In this document: positions 34,679 through 44,534 of the stretch, piece after piece
How positions within the stretch are numbered: the first letter of the stretch is position 1
Layout: each line of letters begins with the position of its first letter
Assembly (NCBI GenBank): GCA_963677885.1
Contig: OY782500.1
Location: 3,472,001-3,536,000 of the forward strand
DNA from: UBA1351 sp963677885
GTDB taxonomy: Bacteria > Bacillota > Clostridia > Lachnospirales > Vallitaleaceae
Length of the DNA stretch: 64,000 nucleotides
Direction of reading: 5' to 3'
Program-made: the position numbers and the translations under genes
Notes under the pieces: generated by a model
Databases searched by the model: none
Told to the model about the DNA's origin: nothing
What the model saw: the letters and a program-made list of their open reading frames with translations, nothing else

Positions 34679-35698
34679 ATGTTAAAAGTGAAAATTAAAG
34701 ATATAGCCAGAGAGACGGGGTACTCCATTACAACAGTATCCAAGGCTTTTAATGGCTACAAGGATGTAAGTGAAGAAGCCAAGAAGCACATTTTGGAAAC
34801 AGCCAAGAGGATGGGTTATATGCCTAATGCCCATGCAAGGAGCCTGGCCATGAACAGGTCCTATACCATTGGAGTCATCTTTGATGAGGAATTGGGCTAT
34901 GGGATTCGACATCCTTTTTTTGGTGCGGTTATTGAGTATTTTAAGGAAGCCATTGAAAAAGAAGGTTATGATCTTCTTTTTATATCCAAACAGATTCATC
35001 AGACCAATGTGAATTCCTATTTGGACCACTGCAGGCAAAGGGGAGTGGATGGCGTTTTTGTTCCCAATGCTGAGTTTGAGTCTGATGAGATTAAGGAACT
35101 TTTGGTCAGTGAACTGCCCAAGGTTTCTATCGAAACTTCATCAGGAAGAACCAATGCGGTAAATTCCAATGATTATGAGGGTATGAAGGAGATTGTTGAA
35201 TATCTGATAAGTATGGGTCATAAGTCTATTGGCCATATCTGCTCAAACATGGATGAGTATGCCGGGATTGAACGTTTGAAAGGTTATGAAGCTGCTCATA
35301 AGAATCACCAGCTAGAGATAAGAAAAGACTATATCGTCATGGGACATCTCTATTCCTATGAAAGTGGTTATGAGGCGATGAAAGAGCTGCTGGAACTTGA
35401 AGACATGCCGACTGCGGTGGCTGTTTCTGGAGATATGATGGCTCTTGGTGCCATTAAGGCCATTGAAGAGGCCGGATTGTCGTGTCCTGGAGATATATCC
35501 GTAACGGGTTATGATAACCTGGATATCCTAAAATATATGACGCCGGGGCTTACGACCATTGGGCAAAATACTGAGCTTATTGGGCGAAAAGCGGCAGACC
35601 TGCTTCTAAACCAGATCAAGGACCCCTTACTGCCCAACAAAGAGGTTATCATTAATACAAAACTTTACATAAGGGATTCAGTGAAAGCCCTATCTTAG
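34679..35698 (+). CDS. LacI-family transcriptional regulator
   Basis: 339 residues with a typical N-terminal helix-turn-helix (VKIKDIARETGYSITTVSKAFNGYKDVS) and a sugar-sensing domain ending VTGYDNLDILKYMTPGLTTIGQN. It is closest in layout to the second LacI at 5879. Divergent from the GH94 phosphorylase, and the stop is 9 bases before the sensor kinase start, so it may control both directions. Ligand unknown. Confidence 0.9.
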   Translation: MLKVKIKDIARETGYSITTVSKAFNGYKDVSEEAKKHILETAKRMGYMPNAHARSLAMNRSYTIGVIFDEELGYGIRHPFFGAVIEYFKEAIEKEGYDLLFISKQIHQTNVNSYLDHCRQRGVDGVFVPNAEFESDEIKELLVSELPKVSIETSSGRTNAVNSNDYEGMKEIVEYLISMGHKSIGHICSNMDEYAGIERLKGYEAAHKNHQLEIRKDYIVMGHLYSYESGYEAMKELLELEDMPTAVAVSGDMMALGAIKAIEEAGLSCPGDISVTGYDNLDILKYMTPGLTTIGQNTELIGRKAADLLLNQIKDPLLPNKEVIINTKLYIRDSVKALS

Positions 35699-35707
35699 GA
35701 GGACTCG

Positions 35708-37480
35708 ATGAAAGAGGTTTTGAAAGCATATCATAATCTTAAACTCAAATCCAAGCTCATGATTGCCTTTACACTGGTAGCCTTTATTCCTTTGATTTTT
35801 GTTGGGATTTTTTTGACGACCCAGATGAAGTCTATGGCTCTTCAACAATCGGTTACGGATACAGAGACTCAACTTGATCGTATGGTCCGTGAAATAGAAA
35901 GGGTTATTGAGTTTAATGATACTATCCATTCATCCATTATAGCGGACAGTCAGCTCTATCATGTGATTCGTAAATCCTATGATTCCAATCTGGATATTTT
36001 TCTGGACTATATTGATTATACCAAGATGGCTGAATATGAAGAAATATATAGGGAAGTAGATGATATCCGACTTTATATTGATAATGATACCATGCTGGAT
36101 AATATGGATTTCATGAAACTTAAGACAGAGGAAAAAGAAGAAGACTGGTATAGGGAAGCTCTTGAACTTGGTGGTGTCTCATATGTTGGCTACCATTATG
36201 ACAGGATCACCAAAAAATCCTACATGGTCATGTCCCGGTCTATAGCAAAAGAGGGAAAGGATGTTATTATGTCCCTCATACCCTTAAAACCCTTTAACGA
36301 AATGATTGCTCTAGCCGACGGGCCTTACAAGATTTTGGATCAAAATGGCCGTGTTGTGGCATCAGGCGTGTCATCAGAAATCGGTCAAGTCCAAGATGTG
36401 GTTTATGGTATGGATGTACTTGGTCAAGGACAGTTTTTTTTAAGTCAATATGAGGGGAAAGACTATCAGTTTATTCTAAGAACCATTGAATCCAGCCGTT
36501 TGGGAGGACCCCTCTATGTAGTGGCTAATATGCCCCTGGAAGAGATACTTGCCAACGCCAATGCGGCATCAAGCCTGGGTTTCACCATTATTATCCTAAG
36601 TTTAATACTGGCTACTTCCTTTATTTTTATATTCTCCGGTTTACTGACTAGACGGTTAAAGGTTCTTGAAGGTAACATGAATAAGGTGGCAAAAGGTGAG
36701 TTCGAGTCCCTGGAACACTTGGAAGGTGACGATGAGATTGGTCAGCTTTCAATGAATTTGGATCATATGGTTTCTTCCCTAAGTCTTTTGATGTTGGAAA
36801 ATGAAGCCATGCATGAAAAAGAAAAGTCCCTGATTCTTGCCGGTGAGCAGACCCGGTTTGAAATGCTGGCTAATCAGATCAACCCCCATTTCATGTTTAA
36901 TGTGCTGGAATCTATTCGGATGAAGGCCCATTTAGATGGGAAGGATGATCTTGCTGATATTGTAGCCCTTCTTGGAAAGCTGATGCGAAGAGGCTTGGAA
37001 ATGACGGATGAGATGATAAGCCTTGAAGAAGAACTTGGCTTTATTGCTTTCTATATGGAAATTCAGAAGTTTAGGTTTAGTGACCGTTTTACTTTTGATG
37101 TTGAGGTGGAGGAAGGTCTTAATGAGAAGAAAATACTGCCTCTTTTGCTTCAACCAATTGTTGAAAATGCAGTTGTTCATGGTATGGAAGGGGTCAGCTC
37201 TCATGGATATATTCATATTAAAGCCCTAAGTAAGGGGTCGTCCATGATCTTAACAGTAGAAGATAATGGAATAGGTATGTGTGAAGAGGACCTGATTCAG
37301 CTTCAGGAAAATGTTGAGAGCAATCACAGGACCAAAAAGCATATTGGCCTTAAAAATGTTAATGAGCGGATACACCTTAAATACGGGATGACCTATGGTC
37401 TGGATATAGAAAGTGAATATGGCAACGGAACCACCGTAACGATTATTTTGCCTTTGGAGACAGATGATGAAAGCATATAA
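35708..37480 (+). CDS. Sensor histidine kinase, YesM-like
   Basis: 590 residues. Membrane helices near 17-38 and 292-318 bracket an extracellular sensor region. A HAMP domain follows (about 310-365). The phospho-acceptor His is in the LytS/YesM-type box NQINPHFMFNVLESI, and the ATPase domain has IVENAVVHG and DNGIGM. AGGAGG precedes the start. It overlaps the regulator gene by 17 bases. YesM/YesN pairs in Bacillota usually control LplB/LplC-type sugar transporters, which follow here. Confidence 0.9.
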   Translation: MKEVLKAYHNLKLKSKLMIAFTLVAFIPLIFVGIFLTTQMKSMALQQSVTDTETQLDRMVREIERVIEFNDTIHSSIIADSQLYHVIRKSYDSNLDIFLDYIDYTKMAEYEEIYREVDDIRLYIDNDTMLDNMDFMKLKTEEKEEDWYREALELGGVSYVGYHYDRITKKSYMVMSRSIAKEGKDVIMSLIPLKPFNEMIALADGPYKILDQNGRVVASGVSSEIGQVQDVVYGMDVLGQGQFFLSQYEGKDYQFILRTIESSRLGGPLYVVANMPLEEILANANAASSLGFTIIILSLILATSFIFIFSGLLTRRLKVLEGNMNKVAKGEFESLEHLEGDDEIGQLSMNLDHMVSSLSLLMLENEAMHEKEKSLILAGEQTRFEMLANQINPHFMFNVLESIRMKAHLDGKDDLADIVALLGKLMRRGLEMTDEMISLEEELGFIAFYMEIQKFRFSDRFTFDVEVEEGLNEKKILPLLLQPIVENAVVHGMEGVSSHGYIHIKALSKGSSMILTVEDNGIGMCEEDLIQLQENVESNHRTKKHIGLKNVNERIHLKYGMTYGLDIESEYGNGTTVTIILPLETDDESI

Positions 37481-38969
37481 AGTACTTTTGGTTGATGATG
37501 AAAAATTAATACGTGACGGCCTAAAGACCTTGGTTGACTGGAAGGGTCTGGGTTATGAAATCATCGGTGAAGCCGCTAATGGATTAGAGGCCTATGAGAA
37601 GATAGATGAGCTTAGACCCCATCTGGTCATTGTTGATATTAAGATGCCTTTAATGGATGGTCTGACTTTAATTGAAAAAGTTTACCATCGTCACATTAAC
37701 ACCAGGTTTATCATTTTAAGCGGTCACAGTGAATTTGAGTATGCAAAAAAAGCTATGTCCCTCAATATTAGTCAGTATATCCTTAAGCCTATTGATGCCA
37801 AGCTCTTGATTGATAAGTTGCATGAAGAGAAGGCTATGATAGAGAAACAGCTCATGATACGCTACGCAAGGCGGGAAAAAATTTTAAAGGATATGGTGAC
37901 CCAAGGTTATGTGACCGGTGAGCAGTGGAATGATGTGTACGAGATCCAGATGCCCTGGCAGAATTATCAGGTCCTTATGGCCAACGAGATTTCCAGAGAG
38001 GCAGATATGGATCTTGTTTTCGACCGTCTTTATCATGGCTTGAAGCCGGAGGCCTTTGGTTTTATGATTGGCCAGGATATGATATTTCTCTTGAAGGATA
38101 AAGTCTATGGACGGGTTACCCTTCAATTGGAAAATATCATTAGAGAAGTTGAAAAAGAAGCCGCTGCCAAGCTCAGGGTGATCTGTGGAGGCGTATATAA
38201 GGATCCAGGCCTTGTTCACCAATCCTATAAGGATGCCCAGGACATTAAAGCCAATCTTTTTATGTATGAAGATAAGCCTGTTTTATCTCTCTATGTGAAA
38301 AAGGATATGACTCAGGTTACAGAAGACTTTAACCTGGAAGCCTTTGTTAAGCTCATGATTCACGCCAGTCAGTTTAAGGATCTTGAGAAAATGAATGATC
38401 TTATGGAATCCTATTTGACTAGCCAGGAATCAAGTGGCTTTGATGAAGATACCATTATTGCCAATTACATGCATCTCTATGTTAAATTGATTCAGGGTCT
38501 TGGTAAGGAAGAGGAGATGTCCTATCAGGATTTTGAAAACCTGGTTGGTCAGAAAAATCTTCAAAAACTGCATGGTTTCGTTAAGTTGAAACTTCTTGAG
38601 ATTGCCGATAGGCAGGAAGTGGAAGCTATAAAAAATCCGGTAAGGCGGATGAAATGGATGATTGATCAGGAGTTTGGCAAAGACTTGAAACTGGAGGACA
38701 TAGCCTGTGAGCTTGGCTATAATCCAGCCTATCTGGGTAAGCAGTTTAAGGAAAAGGAAGGTCAGTCCTTCAATGTTTATCTGGACAGGGTCAGGATTTT
38801 GGAGGGAAAACGACTCTTGGAGGATTCTGAACTTAAAATATATGAAATAGCGGAGAAAATCGGCTACAAGTCATCTGATTATTTTACCCTAAAGTTTCGA
38901 AAATATGAGGGTATGTCCCCCAAAGAGTACAGGAACTTGAAAAAATCTGTTCATGACGATGAGAATTAA
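37464..38969 (+). CDS. Response regulator with AraC-type DNA-binding domain, YesN-like
   Basis: 501 residues. The receiver domain (1-120) has VDDEK acidic residues and the phospho-Asp in VIVDIKMPLMDG. The last ~100 residues are an AraC double helix-turn-helix (LEDIACELGYNPAYLGKQFKEKEGQSFNVYL, IYEIAEKIGYKSSDYFTLKFRKYEGMSPKEYR). It is the partner of the overlapping kinase. Starts at 37464 and 37467 are both possible. Confidence 0.92.
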   Translation: MMKAYKVLLVDDEKLIRDGLKTLVDWKGLGYEIIGEAANGLEAYEKIDELRPHLVIVDIKMPLMDGLTLIEKVYHRHINTRFIILSGHSEFEYAKKAMSLNISQYILKPIDAKLLIDKLHEEKAMIEKQLMIRYARREKILKDMVTQGYVTGEQWNDVYEIQMPWQNYQVLMANEISREADMDLVFDRLYHGLKPEAFGFMIGQDMIFLLKDKVYGRVTLQLENIIREVEKEAAAKLRVICGGVYKDPGLVHQSYKDAQDIKANLFMYEDKPVLSLYVKKDMTQVTEDFNLEAFVKLMIHASQFKDLEKMNDLMESYLTSQESSGFDEDTIIANYMHLYVKLIQGLGKEEEMSYQDFENLVGQKNLQKLHGFVKLKLLEIADRQEVEAIKNPVRRMKWMIDQEFGKDLKLEDIACELGYNPAYLGKQFKEKEGQSFNVYLDRVRILEGKRLLEDSELKIYEIAEKIGYKSSDYFTLKFRKYEGMSPKEYRNLKKSVHDDEN

Positions 38970-39005
38970 AAACACTAAAAAGTAGGATTTTTACCTAAAA
39001 AAAGT

Positions 39006-39034
39006 AGGGTGTCGATAGGACGCTCTTTTTTTTA
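39006..39034 (+). terminator. Terminator after the two-component system
   Basis: An 8-bp stem AGGGTGTC/GACGCTCT with two G-U pairs and a 5-base loop is followed by eight T residues. The transporter genes after it therefore need their own promoter, presumably one activated by the response regulator. Confidence 0.75.
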
Positions 39035-39120
39035 TACTATTCTTGTGGCAGGCGAGTGGCTGAGAGACGCAAGTAAAGAAGGCCATCGAAAAATCAGAAA
39101 AGCTAGTTAGGGGTTTGTTC

Positions 39121-40083
39121 ATGGATAATATTGTAAAAGATCTTTCAACAGAAAGTAAGCCAGGGACCTGGAAGAAAATCAAGGAAAATGTATATCGTCA
39201 ACGCTATCTAATCCTTATGATTGCACCTTTTGTCATTTGGTTGATTATTTTTCACTATGTCCCTCTTTGGGGATGGACCATGGCCTTTCAGGATTACAAG
39301 CCGAGGCCGGGGATGCATTTTTGGGATTATCCCTATGTAGGGCTGAAACATTTTATAGCACTTTTTAATGATCCTATGTTTTATAAGGTCATGAGAAATA
39401 CACTGGCTATGAGTTTTATGCAGCTGGTCATAGGATTTCCCTTACCAATTATATTTGCCATCTTGCTCAATGAAGTGAGACAGATCCGTTTTAAGAAGGT
39501 AGTTCAGACGGTTTCCTACCTGCCCCACTTTGTATCATGGGTTATCGTTGCAGGTTTGTTTTCAACCATGCTGAGCGGTGAAGGAATCGTGAATGACCTC
39601 TTGATTTACCTGGGTTTGATTAAAGAGCCGATTTCCTATCTGGCCATACCGGAGTATTTCTGGTCCATTTCAACCAGTGCGGAAATATGGAAGGAGCTGG
39701 GCTGGAACTCCATTATTTTCCTGGCTGCCATTACAGGTATTAATCCAACCCTGTATGAGGCGGCAGAAGTAGACGGTGCCGGAAGATGGAGAAAGATTAT
39801 ACACATCACCTTGCCGGGAATGATGAATACCATTGTAGTTATTTTAATTCTTAATATCGGTTGGTTGATCAGCCTTGGTTTCGAGAAGCAGTACCTACTT
39901 GGTAACTCCCTGGTTCAGGACTATGCCAGAGTTCTTGACCTTTATATTTTGGAGTATGGTATTCGGTTGGGACGTTATTCTTTTGGAACAGCTATCGGTA
40001 TATTTAAGTCTGTGGTCAGTGTTATTCTTTTGGTCAGCGCCAACAAGGTTGCAAAAAAACTGACTGGGAATGCAGTTATATAG
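39121..40083 (+). CDS. Sugar ABC transporter permease, LplB type
   Basis: 320 residues from the ATG at 39121 (an upstream TTG is less likely). Six predicted helices. N-terminal YLILMIAPFVIWLIIFHYVPLWGWTMAFQDYKP and the loop TLYEAAEVDGAGRWRKIIHITLPGM are characteristic of LplB-like permeases. Works with the next gene. Confidence 0.9.
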   Translation: MDNIVKDLSTESKPGTWKKIKENVYRQRYLILMIAPFVIWLIIFHYVPLWGWTMAFQDYKPRPGMHFWDYPYVGLKHFIALFNDPMFYKVMRNTLAMSFMQLVIGFPLPIIFAILLNEVRQIRFKKVVQTVSYLPHFVSWVIVAGLFSTMLSGEGIVNDLLIYLGLIKEPISYLAIPEYFWSISTSAEIWKELGWNSIIFLAAITGINPTLYEAAEVDGAGRWRKIIHITLPGMMNTIVVILILNIGWLISLGFEKQYLLGNSLVQDYARVLDLYILEYGIRLGRYSFGTAIGIFKSVVSVILLVSANKVAKKLTGNAVI

Positions 40084-40093
40084 GGGGAGAGTC

Positions 40094-40996
40094 ATGAAAG
40101 GAAGAATCAAAAGAAAACCGATAGATCGAATGGTGGATATGTGTATCGCTGCATTGATGATACTCATCCTCATCATTACCCTCTATCCCTTTCTAAATGT
40201 TTTAGCTGTTAGCTTTAATGAATCAATGGATACCATTAAAGGCGATATATATCTGTGGCCAAGAAAGTTCACCCTTGCCAATTACAAGCAGGTCTTTGAG
40301 GAACCTATCCTTTTTCGGGCTTTTTTGAATTCCACCCTAAGAACCCTTCTGGGGGCCGGAACCGGAATTATTGCAACGATGATGGTAGCCTATGTACTTA
40401 GCCGCAAGGATTTTACAGGCAGACGGTTTATCGCCGCCATGTTTGCCTTTACTATGTACGTCAGTGGTGGTATGATACCAGGCTTTTTGCTGATCAGGAA
40501 TCTGGGGCTTCTCAATACTTTCGCAGTTTATATTGTACCGGGTATTATTGGGGTTTATTACATTTATATCGCCAGGTCTTTTATTGACGGTATTCCCTGG
40601 ACATTACAGGAAGCAGCACTTATTGACGGGGCCAATGACCTGCAGATATTTTTTCGAATCGTATTGCCCCTATGTAAACCGGTTATAGCAACCATCGGCC
40701 TATATTACGCCGTTCAACATTGGAATACCTGGTTCGATACTTATTTATTCAACTCATCCAGTGATCATTTAACGACCTTACAGTATGAGTTGATGAAGGT
40801 ATTGAATAATTCCAATACCCAGGCGTCTGGGAATATGATAAGGGCCAAGGCTAATCAGGCGACGACCAAGGTGGTGACACCTCAGTCTATCAGGATGGCT
40901 ATTACTATAGTGGCGACCCTGCCAATATTGATTGTCTATCCCTTTGTTCAAAAATATTTTGTGTCAGGGATGACACTTGGTGCTGTAAAGGATTGA
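40094..40996 (+). CDS. Sugar ABC transporter permease, LplC/YtcP type
   Basis: 300 residues from the ATG at 40094 with AGGGGGAG before it (an earlier in-frame ATG overlaps the previous gene without RBS). Six helices; loop TLQEAALIDGANDLQIFFRIVLPLC. It ends KYFVSGMTLGAVKD, the standard C-terminus of this class. Confidence 0.9.
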   Translation: MKGRIKRKPIDRMVDMCIAALMILILIITLYPFLNVLAVSFNESMDTIKGDIYLWPRKFTLANYKQVFEEPILFRAFLNSTLRTLLGAGTGIIATMMVAYVLSRKDFTGRRFIAAMFAFTMYVSGGMIPGFLLIRNLGLLNTFAVYIVPGIIGVYYIYIARSFIDGIPWTLQEAALIDGANDLQIFFRIVLPLCKPVIATIGLYYAVQHWNTWFDTYLFNSSSDHLTTLQYELMKVLNNSNTQASGNMIRAKANQATTKVVTPQSIRMAITIVATLPILIVYPFVQKYFVSGMTLGAVKD

Positions 40997-41071
40997 CCTG
41001 TTACGTTCATAACATGCATTTATGCATGATGATAAACATGGACTGATTGCAGGTAGGATGACCTGTGATTT

Positions 41072-41263
41072 GTCTATATAAAATATAGACTGGTCGTAAA
41101 TTAGAGATTTACTGCTCGCCTATGCAACTTAGACTGGTCGTAAATCAGAGATTTACTGCTCGTCTATGCAACCTGGCTGGTCGTAAATCAGAGATTTACT
41201 GCTCGTCTATGCAACCTGGCTGGTCGTAAATCTAAAGATTTACTGCTCGCCTATGCGACCTAG
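41072..41263 (+). repeat. Five leader hairpins, four in 43-44 bp tandem repeats
   Basis: GTCTATAT/ATATAGAC (41072-41090) is followed by four repeats starting at 41091, 41135, 41178 and 41221. Each begins TGGTCGTAAAT and contains the hairpin GTAAATC/GATTTAC, followed by ACTGCTCGYCTATGC. Loops differ (AGA, TAAA), while the stems are kept at 6-7 bp. The array ends at the RBS of the binding-protein gene. Confidence 0.85.
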
Positions 41264-41273
41264 GAGGAAAGTT

Positions 41274-42998
41274 ATGAAAAAGGTATTGAAACAAGGGGTT
41301 ACATGTTGGCTGATTTTGGTTATGGTTATAGGGCTTTTTGCGGGATGTGGAAGTTCAGACCAAGCTGAAAATTCTTCCGGTTCAACAAAAGCAAGTGATG
41401 ACGGAGCTACAGCTAGTGAAACAAGTGGAGCAGGAAGCCTGGTAGGCGATGTGACATTTACTTATTGGAGTGCAGATACGACTGCAGGACAAAACGATGA
41501 CAACTATGAAAGTCCTGTATCCCAGGAAATCAAGAAGATTACCGGTGTGACTATTGACAAGGAATTTGCCGTTGGTGATCCTTCAGAGAAGTTATCCTTT
41601 ATGGCAGCTTCCGGTGAATATCCTGACTTTATTTATGCCCTGGAATATTCCAACATTATCGTAGATGCTGGCGGATACTTAAGACTTAATGAACTGATTG
41701 ACGAGTATGGTCCAAACATCAAGAAGCTTTATGGTGATGATCTTGGACGTCTTCGTTACAGCGGTGACGACGACTCCATCTACACACTTGGTTTACCCAC
41801 GGTAGATGAAGTTCTTTTCAGACCGGAGTCAGCCTTCCAATTACAGCATGCCGTTCTTAAAGAATTGGGATACCCAAAAATGGAAACACTAGCTGATCTA
41901 GAAGCTGCTGTTGAAACCTATATGGAAAAATATCCTGAGATCAATGGACAAAAAACTCTAGGATTATCCCTTCTTGCAGATGATTGGCGAATTAAGATTT
42001 CTACGACCAATCCGGCAGTTCTGTCTACTGGAGGAGCTAATGACGGCGAATGGTACTATGAAGATGGTCAGGCTATTTTACACCTGAGAAGACCAGAGGA
42101 AAGAGAATATTTCAGATGGTTAAACGGTATGAATGCCAAAGGCCTCCTGGACCCAGAGTCCTTTATCCAAAAGTACGACCAATACCAGGCAAAAATATCA
42201 GAAGGCCGTGTACTTGCTCTAGCTGATTCTCTTTGGGAATATGAAGAGGCTGAACAGTCTCTTGTAGCTTCCGGTATGCCTGAGCGAACTTACGGAATGT
42301 TCCCTTTGGTTCTTGAAGAGGGAACCAAGTATGCAGAGTTTAGACCAACCGGTTACGGTGGTGGATATGGTGTAGGTATCTCAACTTCCTGTGAAGATCC
42401 AGTTGCTGCTATCCGTTTTCTTGACTGGATGTGTACTGACGAGGCACAAATCTTAGCCAGATGGGGACTTGAAGGCCTTCACTACCGAGAAGTCGATGGA
42501 GTAAGGGAATTCTTGCCGGATGTGTTTGAAGCCTGGACCAATGATCCTAACTTCTCTAAAGAAGAAGGGGTAGGCATCTACTCATGGCCATGGCCTGGAT
42601 ACGGTCAAGGTGCCACAGATCCAGAGGGTATGTACTACTCACCAATCCACAAACAATCCATTATTGACGGCTATCATCCCGATGAAAAAGCCACTCTTGA
42701 TGCCTACGGTGTTGAAATGTGGAGAGATTTATATCCGGATGAATCCAATTTTGAAAAATCACCTTTTGGTGTACTATGGCAAATCAACATCCCATCTGAT
42801 ACGGATGGAGCAGTTATAATGGCCCGCTATGATGAAATTGTTGCCAGAAGAATTCCAGAAGCGATTCTAGCTGATCCGGCTGACTTTGATGCTGTTTATG
42901 ATGACTTCCTTGCTGAACTTGAAAGCATCGATGTGGCAAAACTGGAAGCAGAGTTCAATGAATTGATTGACCAAAGAATAGAAAACTGGACATATTAA
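41274..42998 (+). CDS. Substrate-binding lipoprotein of LplA type
   Basis: 574 residues from the ATG at 41274 (AGGAGGAAA upstream). Lipobox LFAGC with lipidated Cys25, a Ser/Gly/Ala-rich linker, then a large solute-binding domain of the type that pairs with LplB/LplC permeases. It is the natural partner of the two permeases upstream. Substrate likely a beta-N-acetylhexosaminide or related oligosaccharide, judging only from the GH20 and kinase downstream. Confidence 0.88.
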   Translation: MKKVLKQGVTCWLILVMVIGLFAGCGSSDQAENSSGSTKASDDGATASETSGAGSLVGDVTFTYWSADTTAGQNDDNYESPVSQEIKKITGVTIDKEFAVGDPSEKLSFMAASGEYPDFIYALEYSNIIVDAGGYLRLNELIDEYGPNIKKLYGDDLGRLRYSGDDDSIYTLGLPTVDEVLFRPESAFQLQHAVLKELGYPKMETLADLEAAVETYMEKYPEINGQKTLGLSLLADDWRIKISTTNPAVLSTGGANDGEWYYEDGQAILHLRRPEEREYFRWLNGMNAKGLLDPESFIQKYDQYQAKISEGRVLALADSLWEYEEAEQSLVASGMPERTYGMFPLVLEEGTKYAEFRPTGYGGGYGVGISTSCEDPVAAIRFLDWMCTDEAQILARWGLEGLHYREVDGVREFLPDVFEAWTNDPNFSKEEGVGIYSWPWPGYGQGATDPEGMYYSPIHKQSIIDGYHPDEKATLDAYGVEMWRDLYPDESNFEKSPFGVLWQINIPSDTDGAVIMARYDEIVARRIPEAILADPADFDAVYDDFLAELESIDVAKLEAEFNELIDQRIENWTY

Positions 42999-43049
42999 TA
43001 TTTGAAGTTTTTGCACATAAGGTTATACTAAATATAGAAGCTCTGGCTT

Positions 43050-43082
43050 TTCCCACATCTCATTGAAATGGAGATGTGGGAA
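43050..43082 (+). terminator. Strong hairpin after the binding-protein gene
   Basis: TTCCCACATCTC pairs perfectly with GAGATGTGGGAA (12 bp, 9-base loop) and is followed by GGGCTTTG rather than a clean T-run. Likely a partial terminator or mRNA-stabilising element before the enzyme genes. Confidence 0.7.
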
Positions 43083-43149
43083 GGGCTTTGTGTGGTTTTA
43101 TGGTGTGGCCTATAAATATACCTGATTGAATCAGGAAAGCAATTTGTAG

Positions 43150-43190
43150 AAGGAGAAAGCGTCAAAATCTGTGACGCAGTTAATCAAATG
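43150..43190 (+). promoter_or_regulatory. Distant SD bridged by a hairpin before the GH4 start
   Basis: AAGGAG at 43150-43155 is 32 bases before the ATG at 43188. The hairpin GCGTCA/TGACGC (43159-43177) lies between. No in-frame start codon lies closer to the SD. Folding the hairpin would bring SD and start to a near-normal spacing. Confidence 0.5.
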
Positions 43191-44519
43191 AAAATACCTC
43201 ATAACTTAACAAACTCAGCCACTAATCCTCTGAAAATAGTCGTTATTGGCGGCGGATCATCCTATACGCCGGAACTTGTGGAAGGTCTGATTCTTAGAAG
43301 AGAATCTCTGCCGGTTAGGGAACTTGTATTTGTAGATGTAGAGGCGGGTAAAGAAAAAGTAGCCATCAATACGGACCTTGTCAAAAGAATGTTCGCTAAG
43401 GCAGAGATTAAGACTAAGGTATCCTTTACCCTGGACCGAAGGGCAGCCCTTAATGGTGCTGATTTTGTCCTAACCCAGTTTCGTGTAGGTGGCCTTGCTG
43501 CCAGAGCAAAAGATGAAAAAATCCCCTTATCCTATGGTATGATCGGTCAGGAAACCACCGGACTTGGCGGTATGTTTAAGGCCCTGCGGACGGTTCCGGT
43601 CATTCTTGATATCTGTAAGGATATGGAAGACTTATGTCCTCAGGCTTGGCTTATTAACTTTACCAATCCGTCAGGAATTGTTACAGAAGCGGCCAACCGT
43701 TTTTCTTCTATCAGGTCTATAGGTCTTTGCAATGTGCCTATTAATATGTTTTATGACGTGGCAGAAAAGCTGGATACACAGGTGTCAGAAATTGACTGTC
43801 ATTTTATTGGTCTAAACCATTTGAGCGGCATTGATAAAGTTGTTTACAAAGGTCAGGATGTGACGGACCAGGTTCTTTCTGTTGAGAAGGAAGAGGGGCT
43901 GGTTAAAAATATTGAAAAAATTGACCAAGCTGACCGTTTTGCACAAATTTCAAAGATTATTCCATCACCCTACCTTCAGTATTTTTTCTTTGAAAAAGAA
44001 ATGCTGGAAGAGGAAAAAGAAGCATTTTCAGGCGGTGGAACCAGGGCGGAACAGGTGATGAAAGTAGAAGCAGACCTTTTTGAAAAATACAAGAATCCGA
44101 ACCTTAATGAAAAACCAAAGGAACTGGAGGAAAGAGGTGGAGCCAGATATTCAGAAGCAGCTATTGACCTTATTGATTCCATCTATAATAATAGAAAAGA
44201 TGTTCAGGTTATTAATGTCCTAAACGGGAATACGGTACCTAGTCTTCCGGCAGATGCGTCCATTGAAACCAACTGCTTGATTACTGACCATGGTCCTCTT
44301 CCATTGCCAGGCGGACAGATTCCTGACCTTTTGGAAGGACTTATGATTCAGGTCAAGTTGTATGAACGATTGACTATAGAAGCAGCCTTGTCAGGAGACA
44401 GGGATCTTGCTCTTAAGGCAGCCATGGCTAATCCTTTGGTTCATTCAGTTACAGATGCCAAAGCCTGTATAGATGAATTGATAGAGGCCCACAAGGATTT
44501 TTTACCACAATTTCTTTAG
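43188..44519 (+). CDS. Glycoside hydrolase family 4, 6-phospho-beta-glucosidase type
   Basis: 443 residues. N-terminal NAD-binding LKIVVIGGGSSYTPELVEG. The metal-binding Cys and His of GH4 are in GLCNVPI and FIGLNHLSG, and the sugar-phosphate segment is TNPSGIVTEA. GH4 uses NAD and Mn with an oxidation-elimination mechanism, and this subgroup cleaves 6-phospho-beta-glucosides. There is no PTS system nearby; phosphorylation by the BadF-type kinase next door is a possible source of the substrate (inference). Confidence 0.9.
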   Translation: MKIPHNLTNSATNPLKIVVIGGGSSYTPELVEGLILRRESLPVRELVFVDVEAGKEKVAINTDLVKRMFAKAEIKTKVSFTLDRRAALNGADFVLTQFRVGGLAARAKDEKIPLSYGMIGQETTGLGGMFKALRTVPVILDICKDMEDLCPQAWLINFTNPSGIVTEAANRFSSIRSIGLCNVPINMFYDVAEKLDTQVSEIDCHFIGLNHLSGIDKVVYKGQDVTDQVLSVEKEEGLVKNIEKIDQADRFAQISKIIPSPYLQYFFFEKEMLEEEKEAFSGGGTRAEQVMKVEADLFEKYKNPNLNEKPKELEERGGARYSEAAIDLIDSIYNNRKDVQVINVLNGNTVPSLPADASIETNCLITDHGPLPLPGGQIPDLLEGLMIQVKLYERLTIEAALSGDRDLALKAAMANPLVHSVTDAKACIDELIEAHKDFLPQFL

Positions 44520-44534
44520 GAGAGGGGAAAGAAA

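Noticed and set aside
41091..41263. CRISPR-like array
   Set aside because: The 43-44 bp units repeat end to end with no unique spacers, there are only four, and no cas genes are nearby.
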